Assembly (NCBI RefSeq): GCF_004770055.1
Contig: NZ_RQEP01000018.1
Location: 589,977-653,976 of the forward strand
Origin: Leptospira semungkisensis
GTDB lineage: Bacteria > Spirochaetota > Leptospiria > Leptospirales > Leptospiraceae
Length of the DNA stretch: 64,000 bases
Reading direction: 5' to 3'
Below the pieces are notes generated by a model that was not told where the DNA came from, did not search any database, and saw only the letters and a list, made by a program, of their open reading frames with translations. Each line of letters starts with the position of its first letter. Position 1 is the first letter of the stretch. Shown here one piece after another: positions 57,477 through 64,000 of the stretch. Both the position numbers and the translations under genes were made by a program.

Positions 57477-58561
57477 TCTTGTAAAATGGGTAGCAATCGA
57501 TTCAGGAAATCCTTCATAGGAAATCGACCACCTCTATCATTCCCGAAACGCACAATCACTAAGTCCTTTTTAGGATCAACGATCAAAAATTGTCCCCAGT
57601 GGCCGGATGCAAAAAAAGAATCCTCGGACAACGAAGAAAAGAATGGCTTTCCCGGATCTGAATCGAATCGATTCAAATAAACATGACCACCCATGGGAGG
57701 CAAAGGCAACCAACTCAAATACCAAGGTCTTTTTTTAGAAGAGCTATGTTCATGAAACGTATCATTGATCCAGTTCTTAGGAAATAATCCAGAAGGACTC
57801 CCCCAACCTTCTTCAATATAGAAACGTCCTAAAATTGCAAGATCTCTCGCCGACAAATATGCATAGGAAGATGCAACAGGAATATCCTTCCCATCCTTCT
57901 CCCAAACAAAGGAATCGATCCCAACAGATTTAAAAAATCGAACTGGAAAATCTTTACCGGAAGCCTTGCTTAATACTGCAGATAAAAGATTAGAATCCGC
58001 ACTCGAATAGGCTACATTCTCTCCCGGTTTATAAGAAAATCCCAATTTAGAAATGTATCCGATCATATCCGAATGCGCGGAACCGTACAAGATCTCCAAA
58101 ATATCCGAATTTACCGGAGCCCATTCATATCTCTCTTTCCAATCCAATCCGGAAGCGAAGAAAAGAAGATCCTTAACCTTCAAATTCTCAGCAAAAAATA
58201 CATTATTATTTCCTAAATAACTCTGAACGGGATCGTCCAAATTCACTTTCCCCGAAGTCACAGCTTCTGCCAATGCTCCATTCAATAAGAATTTACTAAT
58301 GGACCAAGTGGGATGCAACGTCTCAGGACCGAATTCCGAAAAATATGCTTCCACACAGATCTTCCCTTTATGCAAAACCAAGATCGCATTCGTTCTGACC
58401 TTCCCATTGCTTTCTCGAAACAATCCTTCTGTGCTCCATCTCGATAGGGATTGCAAAGCTTCTCCATCTGCTACTTGGATCCGAGCCGAATATGGAAAGG
58501 TCTCTCTTCCGCAAGACGTGAATAAGAAACAGATAAAGAACAAAAAAACCAAGGCTCTCAT
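57473..58561 (-). CDS. Class C beta-lactamase-like serine hydrolase, lipoprotein
   Basis: A 362-residue protein with lipobox FTSCGR (Cys17). The serine nucleophile motif is S87-I-S-K90 (TWSISKFLLNG); the tyrosine motif position reads YSSADSN; the third motif is GHWG. This is the penicillin-binding/beta-lactamase fold group that includes esterases and D-aminopeptidases, so antibiotic resistance should not be assumed. It probably acts in the periplasm or at the outer membrane. Confidence 0.87.
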   Translation of the reverse strand: MRALVFLFFICFLFTSCGRETFPYSARIQVADGEALQSLSRWSTEGLFRESNGKVRTNAILVLHKGKICVEAYFSEFGPETLHPTWSISKFLLNGALAEAVTSGKVNLDDPVQSYLGNNNVFFAENLKVKDLLFFASGLDWKERYEWAPVNSDILEILYGSAHSDMIGYISKLGFSYKPGENVAYSSADSNLLSAVLSKASGKDFPVRFFKSVGIDSFVWEKDGKDIPVASSYAYLSARDLAILGRFYIEEGWGSPSGLFPKNWINDTFHEHSSSKKRPWYLSWLPLPPMGGHVYLNRFDSDPGKPFFSSLSEDSFFASGHWGQFLIVDPKKDLVIVRFGNDRGGRFPMKDFLNRLLPILQE

Positions 58562-58642
58562 AGAAACACCGGCTTCTTAGACAAGTGCCGAAGGAATACA
58601 TATCCTAAAAAACTTTCTCTATATATTAAAATGTAAATACGA

Positions 58643-58713
58643 TTCTATTCGATCTCATTTGGGCGTTCCCCGCGTGTAGGATCTCCTACAATCCCAAATA
58701 CGATCGAATAGAA
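58643..58713. repeat. Nested inverted repeat
   Basis: Outer arms TTCTATTCGATC (58643-58654) and its complement (58702-58713); middle arms ATTTGGG (58657-58663) and CCCAAAT (58693-58699); inner stem TGTAGGA (58675-58681) and TCCTACA (58684-58690). All arms pair perfectly. Confidence 0.8.
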
Positions 58714-58830
58714 GCAAAAATCCTCTGGCCAACACGCGGGTCGGGCGCCTACAAGTTCGGGCAGATGCCCTCATCCCTTCGGGACGCTCCGCGCTTTCCG
58801 GCTCCCTAACGCGTAGAATTCGAATTGACC

Positions 58831-58858
58831 GATCATTGTAGCAATTGTTACAATGATC
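58831..58858. repeat. 28-bp near-perfect palindrome
   Basis: GATCATTGTA (58831-58840) pairs perfectly with TACAATGATC (58849-58858), and the 8-nt centre is itself almost palindromic. May be a regulator site or an element end. Confidence 0.7.
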
Positions 58859-59017
58859 AAATTGGTGGTCCTAAGAATAAACCCTAGGAGCCCAAAAGAC
58901 CGAAAAGCAAATAAACAAAGAGAAGCGATTCGAATTTCCTAATGAGCAGTGAAAATCCAATGGATGAGGAAAAGAAATCGGAATTTGAAAATAACCGATC
59001 TATATTAGGAGAATCTT

Positions 59018-59872
59018 ATGGGCAACACAACCGCAGCGGCGCGGATCCAACCCCAAATTCGCAAACCGAAATTTCCATTAGAAAAAATTGAAAAAGAAAG
59101 AGGCTTCGGCAAGAAGATCCCGTTCTTTACTGCATTTCTTTCCAGCCTAAGCGTGCTTTTTCCAGAAGGAGAAAGATTCTTTATACGCTCTGTGAAAGCA
59201 TTCCAAAACGATATCGAGGACCAAAACTTACGAAATGAAATCAAAGCATTTGCCGGACAAGAGGCGGTCCATGGCAATGTGCACGATAAATTAAATGAAA
59301 GATTTGTAGAGATAGGTCTGGATTTTCGTAGTCATGAAAAGATGTTCTGCTGGTTATTCTTCGATATCTTAGAAAAGAATATCCTGAAATTATTCCCTGT
59401 TTGGGGCAAAAGGCTAGCCCTCTCCATCACTGCAGCAGCCGAACATTTTACTGCAACCCTCGGAAGGTTCTTGCTTTCACTTCCCGCAGAGAAAGTAGCT
59501 TGGATAGACCCAATCACCTGGAAGATCATTGAATGGCATTCTTTAGAAGAGTTAGAGCATAAGGCAGTCGCATTCGACGTGTATCAGAAATCGGGAGGCG
59601 GGTATTTTACGCGTATTCTTGGAATGACGATAGCTGTACAACTCTTAGGACTTCTGGCAGTTGTTGGAACAATTAGGGCATTGTTCTATTTCGGTATTCC
59701 AAATCCAAAGCAGATCGTACGAGATATTCGATTCTTCTTCGGATCTCCCGGCTTCACTTGGGCTGTAATCTTTTATATATTAGAATATTATTATTGGGGA
59801 TTTCATCCGAACAATGAGGATGATCAAGCTTTGATCGAAAAGTTTTCTAAATTGGTCTCAGCTTCCATCTAA
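59018..59872 (+). CDS. Predicted metal-dependent hydrolase, ferritin-like
   Basis: A 284-residue protein with a ferritin-like helical bundle carrying metal ligand motifs EAVHGNVHDKL, ITAAAEHFTA and EELEHKAVAFDVY, the pattern of the PF10118-type metal-dependent hydrolases. The two hydrophobic segments near 205-255 suggest membrane contact. Enzymatic activity is unknown. A terminator follows. Confidence 0.82.
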   Translation: MGNTTAAARIQPQIRKPKFPLEKIEKERGFGKKIPFFTAFLSSLSVLFPEGERFFIRSVKAFQNDIEDQNLRNEIKAFAGQEAVHGNVHDKLNERFVEIGLDFRSHEKMFCWLFFDILEKNILKLFPVWGKRLALSITAAAEHFTATLGRFLLSLPAEKVAWIDPITWKIIEWHSLEELEHKAVAFDVYQKSGGGYFTRILGMTIAVQLLGLLAVVGTIRALFYFGIPNPKQIVRDIRFFFGSPGFTWAVIFYILEYYYWGFHPNNEDDQALIEKFSKLVSASI

Positions 59873-59894
59873 TAAAAAACCAATTCCAAGAACC

Positions 59895-59927
59895 TCGCTC
59901 TCTCTTCATTCAAAAGAGGGAGCGATT
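59895..59927 (+). terminator. Terminator after metal-dependent hydrolase gene
   Basis: 12-bp stem (59895-59906 with 59914-59925, one G-T pair), 7-nt loop, followed by TTTC. Confidence 0.72.
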
Positions 59928-60339
59928 TCAATCCTTATATCGATTGCTTTTCCTTATAAGAGGAGAGAATTGTTCTCAATTGTAAGAATTCCCAATTTTC
60001 TTTCACGGAATAAAGATTCCGCATTTCAATAAAACCTTTTCGCAGAGCACTAATCTATTTTCATCTCGCAGCACACAAAAATTACATTCGAAGTTTCTAA
60101 AGTTTTTTGCACTGTTCAAAAACGAACGTTATCCGAAAGAGGATGTAATAAAGAAAATCGCATAACTAACGCAAACGTTTAAATAAATATATCTCGTTCT
60201 ATAAAATATTTATTGACCAAACCGTTCCCATCAATATTCTTTCTCGAATATTTCGGAAGCCTATAACTCAATCCGCTAACGTATCCGCTTTCGAAATTCC
60301 CTAAAAACAAAACCCGTAGGTTTTCTAAGGTTACAATTG
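59926..60339. other. Intergenic region before second phosphatase
   Basis: About 410 bp, AT-rich, after the terminator. Apart from a weak hairpin (CGGAAT/ATTCCG, 60006-60021) nothing stands out, and no gene or RNA can be supported. Confidence 0.45.
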
Positions 60340-62187
60340 ATGATCGATCAGGAGCAAAGTTTTCGACGATTCGTTTGGGTCCTCGAAAAGAAATGGATCC
60401 AAACCGTCTGCATACTGGGGTTCACTCTGGTTCCTTTATTCGGAGGACTGGATTATTTCATTATTCCTAAGGAATATTTGGATGAGAACCTAGGATACTT
60501 CCTGACCCTAAGGGCCTTCGCATCCGTTTTCGTTCTAATCCAATATTGTATTCTTCGTTTTTCCAGCCCGAATCCATGGAATACGATTCATGCGTACGTG
60601 TTTACCTTCGTTGTAGGAGGAATTATTACACTGATGACGACTCGTCTAGGCGGTTTCGAGTCCTCTTATTATGCTGGATTGAATCTGGTCCTTATCGCAG
60701 TGAATCTGTTTCTTCCTTGGAACGCTGTCAAGGGAGCCTTGAATAGCTCAATCATCCTTCTACAATATCTGATCGTAAATCTCATCTTCGATAACGACTA
60801 TAAACTGATTTCCATCATCAATAATCTATACTTCTTGATGGGAACAATGATCATTTCGGTCACTATCGCTCATTTTAAGTTTTCATTAACCAAATCTGAA
60901 TTCGAAAAAATGGATGTGATCAGCACGTTAAAATCCCAGCAGGACGGGGATTACTTTCTCACATCTCTCGTACTCCAACCGCTGAGTTTGAATCTATCCA
61001 AAAGCGAAACTGTGCCTGTGAACTTCTTCACCAGTCAAAAAAAGAAATTCACCTTCAAGAATTGGACCCAGGAAATCGGCGGAGACATCAGCGTTTCGAA
61101 CGTAATCACTCTGAAGGGAAGAAAATACGTAGTCTTCGTGAATGCCGACGCAATGGGCAAATCCTTACAAGGTGCGGGAGGAGCTATCGTCTTCGGAGCA
61201 GTGTTCCATGCGATGATCCAAAGGACCAAAATGCTGGAGGCGAATCGCAATCAATATCCCGAAAGATGGCTCCGAAACGCAGTGATCGAACTTCAGAAAA
61301 CTTTCGAAAGCTTCGACGGAGCAATGATGATCTCTTTAGTCATCGGGCTCATAGACGAGGAAACTGGTCTGGTCTATTATATTAACGCGGAACATCCTTT
61401 TCCTGTTTTGTATAGAGCAGGAAAGGCCAGCTTCATCGATTCCCAAGTCTATTTCAGAAAGATCGGCATGTTAGAAATCAAGAGCCGCTTCTTCGTGAGT
61501 CTATTCCAGCTTTTACCAGGAGACAAACTGATCTTAGGCTCTGACGGAAGAGAAGATCTTATGATCTTCGATCCTGCCATCGGAGGAAAGACCATGGTTG
61601 AGGATGAGAATTTCTTCTTAAGCATAGTAGAGAAAGGAAAAGGCGAATTAAAAGGAATCGTAGAAGTACTTGGAGAATCAGGTGATATCATCGATGATCT
61701 TTCTCTCGTACAAATTTCTTATGATCCTTCCAAGAAGACGACTGAGAATAGCGAGTCTTCTTCATGGAACGGATTCCATAACGGCAAGAACGGCCAAGAA
61801 AAGGCCGAGGAACTGGAAGCCTTAAAAGGAATGATCTCTGCTTCTGTAAAAAGCGGAGATGTAGAGGGATCAATCAGAACCGCTACTCAATTGGTGGAAC
61901 TCTATCCAGGAGAAAGCAGCTATTTCTATTTCTTAGCAAAATATTTTAACAAACACAAAGACTATCGTGAATCCGTGGAACAAGGAGAACGTTTCCGTTA
62001 TCGACAACCCGATCACGTGAACAATTTACTCGTACTTTCCGACTCTTATCGCAGATTAGGAAACAAAAAAAGGGCCGAGCTTCTCTTAAAGGAAGTGTTT
62101 GCCTTCGAGCCTGAAAATCAAGTTGCGATCAATCTTTTAGGGAAATTAAAAAATCATAATGGAAAAGACCTCATCCAATCAAATTGA
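60340..62187 (+). CDS. SpoIIE-type protein phosphatase with membrane and TPR domains
   Basis: A 615-residue protein from ATG 60340. About six membrane segments (1-190) are followed by a SpoIIE/PP2C phosphatase domain (about 200-465; EIGGDISVSNV, VNADAMGKSLQGAGG, LGSDGREDLMI) and a TPR tail (about 520-610). It lacks the HAMP domain of its paralogue at 52563. Its 3' end overlaps the next gene by 29 bp in another frame. Confidence 0.87.
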   Translation: MIDQEQSFRRFVWVLEKKWIQTVCILGFTLVPLFGGLDYFIIPKEYLDENLGYFLTLRAFASVFVLIQYCILRFSSPNPWNTIHAYVFTFVVGGIITLMTTRLGGFESSYYAGLNLVLIAVNLFLPWNAVKGALNSSIILLQYLIVNLIFDNDYKLISIINNLYFLMGTMIISVTIAHFKFSLTKSEFEKMDVISTLKSQQDGDYFLTSLVLQPLSLNLSKSETVPVNFFTSQKKKFTFKNWTQEIGGDISVSNVITLKGRKYVVFVNADAMGKSLQGAGGAIVFGAVFHAMIQRTKMLEANRNQYPERWLRNAVIELQKTFESFDGAMMISLVIGLIDEETGLVYYINAEHPFPVLYRAGKASFIDSQVYFRKIGMLEIKSRFFVSLFQLLPGDKLILGSDGREDLMIFDPAIGGKTMVEDENFFLSIVEKGKGELKGIVEVLGESGDIIDDLSLVQISYDPSKKTTENSESSSWNGFHNGKNGQEKAEELEALKGMISASVKSGDVEGSIRTATQLVELYPGESSYFYFLAKYFNKHKDYRESVEQGERFRYRQPDHVNNLLVLSDSYRRLGNKKRAELLLKEVFAFEPENQVAINLLGKLKNHNGKDLIQSN

Positions 62188-63676
62188 CAGAACCTCCGAA
62201 AAACTCCTTCCCAAAGAAGAAGTTTTCGTTCCGACCTATCGCTGCCTCTATCGGATCCATTCCGTAAACAGCGAGAGTAAAACCATAGAGGCTCTCTTAG
62301 GTGATATCTCCAAATACGGAACAAGAATTGTATGTGATGAGAGAATCATCGCCTCTCCTATCTTAGGTGCTGTCTTAGGAATGAGCATCTTTACCGACGT
62401 GCTGCAGTACAGTCGTAAGTTAAGCGGAGTTATTCGTTGGGAAAAGAGATCTGAAAAAGGCTGGGAGTATGGAATTCAATTCGACGAGCCGATTCACTTA
62501 GATTTGTTTCGCGCCATCCACAATACCTTGACCGGCATTAAGGTCCGAGTGGAATCTGAGGAGCCCAAAACTCCTCACCAAAAAGCTCTCTCCATTGTAT
62601 TCCAAACCAAGGAGAAGATCCAGAGCATACAACCTCTTCTTTCTCAATTGGAATCCAGTCTGAACGATTATGAATACGCCGTAGGCTATAATCTGAAAGA
62701 AGAGATTTATCATTCAGTATTCCTTCTACTTGGCCCTATCTATAATTTCTTAAAGGAAAAGACAAATGAACTCTATCATGAGCTGGATCCTTCGGAGTTA
62801 GAGTATAATTTTTCTTATCTCAGAGAAGAGTTACAATGTTATCTATTTTTGGATCCGTTCGTTAAGAGGGCTACTACCAAACCGCTTGGTTACGCGGGCG
62901 ACTTTGAAATGATGGATGCAATCTATAGGGACACCAACGAAGGAACAAATCTCTTAGGCAAGAGTCTGCATAAATGCACATTAAATCTAAAGTCGGCTCA
63001 GGCAGTATTCCATAGACAGAATTTCTTCTATCGAACCATTCTGGATCGACTTAAAAAGAAGGAAGGAAGGCTCTGCGTGTTGTCAGTAGCTTGCGGTCCT
63101 GCTAGAGAAATGGTGACTCTTATCAATGATGCCGATCAAAGCCTTCTGGATAAATTAACGATCTACCTCTTGGACCAGGATCCAAGGGCGATCACAGAAG
63201 CAAAACATGGGATACGAATCGCTTTATTAAAGAATCATAAACAAGTGGATTTTCATTGTCTGAATGTGGAGATCGCAAGATTTGCTGCAAACCCCGGCAA
63301 ATATGTGAGTCAAACAGGTATCGACATGATCTATTCCGCTGGACTCTTCGATTATATAAAAATGAAAACCGCGCAAAAGATCTGCTCCCACCTCTATTCC
63401 CTTCTGAATCAAAGTGGTGAAATTTTTCTCGGAAACTTTTCCGACGCCTCAGACGAGATCGGGATCATGGAAGTCATGGACTGGAGCCTGATTTATAGAA
63501 GCGACGAGGAATTGATGAAATTCGCAGATTCCATCCAAGGCACGAAAACGGTCGGAGTCATAGATGATGTATTCCCCCAAAAATTTTTCTACCTAACCAA
63601 GGCTGTTAATCTCAAACAAGAAGGCGGACTTTTGAGAAAGGCCGAAAAACTGGACGATGCGAGTGCAATTTCTTAG
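62159..63676 (+). CDS. PilZ domain fused to class I methyltransferase
   Basis: A 505-residue protein. Residues about 22-125 form a PilZ domain: R28-x3-R32 and D49-x-S-x2-G54 are the c-di-GMP contact residues. The central part is helical. The C-terminal half (about 280-480) is a SAM-dependent methyltransferase, with the glycine-poor SAM loop LSVACGPAREM near 307 and an acidic strand end LLDQDPR. The substrate is unknown. KPLGYAGDFEMMDAI before the core recurs in this methyltransferase group. The gene overlaps the phosphatase gene by 29 bp, suggesting coupled translation. Confidence 0.82.
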   Translation: MEKTSSNQIDRTSEKLLPKEEVFVPTYRCLYRIHSVNSESKTIEALLGDISKYGTRIVCDERIIASPILGAVLGMSIFTDVLQYSRKLSGVIRWEKRSEKGWEYGIQFDEPIHLDLFRAIHNTLTGIKVRVESEEPKTPHQKALSIVFQTKEKIQSIQPLLSQLESSLNDYEYAVGYNLKEEIYHSVFLLLGPIYNFLKEKTNELYHELDPSELEYNFSYLREELQCYLFLDPFVKRATTKPLGYAGDFEMMDAIYRDTNEGTNLLGKSLHKCTLNLKSAQAVFHRQNFFYRTILDRLKKKEGRLCVLSVACGPAREMVTLINDADQSLLDKLTIYLLDQDPRAITEAKHGIRIALLKNHKQVDFHCLNVEIARFAANPGKYVSQTGIDMIYSAGLFDYIKMKTAQKICSHLYSLLNQSGEIFLGNFSDASDEIGIMEVMDWSLIYRSDEELMKFADSIQGTKTVGVIDDVFPQKFFYLTKAVNLKQEGGLLRKAEKLDDASAIS

Positions 63677-63775
63677 AAAGAAAGTGAAACGCTCGTTTCA
63701 TTCAAGAATTCGTTCTATCGTTTCGCTTAGCTGAATAGTCGATTCTCACGTTTCCGATTTCTACTCCGTAAAAAC

Positions 63776-63806
63776 AAAAAAGCCAGGTGATAAAACCTGG
63801 CTTTTT
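63776..63806. terminator. Bidirectional terminator between PilZ gene and 23S rRNA
   Basis: 8-bp stem AGCCAGGT (63781-63788) with ACCTGGCT (63795-63802), flanked by A and T runs so that both strands end in a U-run. It should end the PilZ transcript and the rRNA transcript arriving from the right. Confidence 0.9.
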
Positions 63807-63847
63807 CTTGAGAGTTCTTCATTGAACTTAACAACTGGAATGAATTG

Positions 63848-63925
63848 TTAGATATCTTTTATGGATGTCTAACGTTTGCTGATCATCTTGTATGGATGTT
63901 CATGCGGGGCATCTTGCGATGCCCC
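63848..63925 (-). ncRNA. Three hairpins downstream of 23S rRNA
   Basis: Three stems stand in a row: 63848-63856 with 63864-63872, 63881-63887 with 63895-63901, and 63906-63913 with 63918-63925 (a perfect 8-bp stem). The first two share the loop-side text TTNTATG. They may be rRNA processing signals in the trailer. Confidence 0.5.
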
Positions 63926-63952
63926 TTGGCGTTGTAACCAAATTTCGTAATA

Positions 63953-64000
63953 TGGTCAAGCCTCACGAGCTATTAGTATCACTCGACTCAATGTGTTACC
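63953..64000 (-). rRNA. rrl: 23S ribosomal RNA, 3' end (partial)
   Basis: The reverse complement reads GATACTAATAGCTCGTGAGG then CTTGACCAT, the conserved 3' end of bacterial 23S rRNA. Only about 48 nt are inside the window; the gene continues to the right on the minus strand. The exact 3' end is approximate. No 5S rRNA sequence follows within the next 300 bp, consistent with the unlinked rRNA genes known in Leptospira. Confidence 0.88.

Larger units (their letters stand above)
58562..59017. other. Divergent intergenic region with composite palindromic element
   Basis: This 456-bp gap has no gene. It contains a large hairpin (58643-58713) with 12-bp outer arms, 7-bp middle arms and an inner 7-bp stem-loop; a GC-rich noncoding island (about 58735-58820); and a near-perfect 28-bp palindrome (58831-58858). 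The inner TGTAGGA/TCCTACA palindrome resembles sequences found in other intergenic gaps here. Both flanking promoters must lie around or inside it. Confidence 0.6.

Noticed and set aside
57473..58561. Antibiotic-resistance beta-lactamase
   Set aside because: The fold group is broad and the Tyr motif is altered; hydrolase is the safe call.
58735..58820. tRNA or other structured RNA gene in the GC-rich island
   Set aside because: No cloverleaf or CCA-type acceptor pairing could be drawn.

Overview
The window most likely comes from a Leptospira chromosome (inference). It has spirochaete-style lipoprotein signals, an lpxI-lpxB pair, several SpoIIE-type phosphatases with TPR tails, and dispersed GC-rich intergenic palindromes. 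At the right edge is the 3' end of a 23S rRNA on the minus strand with no 5S gene directly behind it. Base composition is moderate and even; I see no insertion sequence, prophage, CRISPR array or tRNA gene.

Layout. 1-4266: end of a TolC-like protein, an SH3-domain membrane protein, an FmdB zinc ribbon protein, then lpxI and lpxB of lipid A synthesis. 4267-9903 (minus): an AsmA-like protein, a TPR lipoprotein and a UvrD/PcrA-type helicase with a long acidic N-terminal extension. 9994-15636: a Nudix hydrolase, an MFS exporter, an M1 aminopeptidase, a Crp-family regulator and an AhpD-like protein. 15741-16862 (minus): AlkB-type membrane di-iron hydroxylase. 17279-18967: GGDEF/EAL protein with an altered GGDEF motif.

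19129-35731 is the most coherent block and looks like an envelope phosphate-acquisition island. It holds a TonB-dependent receptor, a large surface-type lipoprotein, a small lipoprotein, ExbB-ExbD-ExbD-TonB, an MFS carrier, an outer-membrane porin, another lipoprotein, and PstS-PstC-PstA-PstB. Four separate upstream regions in this block (before the receptor, exbB, the porin and pstS) carry 7-bp repeats of the type YGTAAYN spaced at 11 bp. This is the geometry of PhoB-type Pho boxes (known for the PhoB family; assignment here is inference). The sites suggest that the TonB system, porin and Pst transporter are co-induced by phosphate starvation. No phoB, phoR or phoU gene is in the window.

35852-46363: DinB-like protein and ATP-grasp protein, class III adenylate cyclase, an MBOAT/SGNH acylation pair, a metQNI methionine transporter bracketed by two copies of a ~117-bp repeat, a beta-carbonic anhydrase, and a minus-strand outer-membrane-type protein. 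46463-52179: an ArsR regulator whose divergent promoter region has two identical-geometry palindromes, an NAD-dependent epimerase, a 7TM histidine kinase with a lipoprotein-like signal, a DUF2834 protein and an ABC-2 transporter. 52563-63676: two SpoIIE-type phosphatases with TPR tails, an ABC-F ATPase, a penicillin-binding-type serine hydrolase, a ferritin-like metal-dependent hydrolase and a PilZ-methyltransferase fusion. 63677-64000: a shared terminator, three hairpins and the 23S 3' end.
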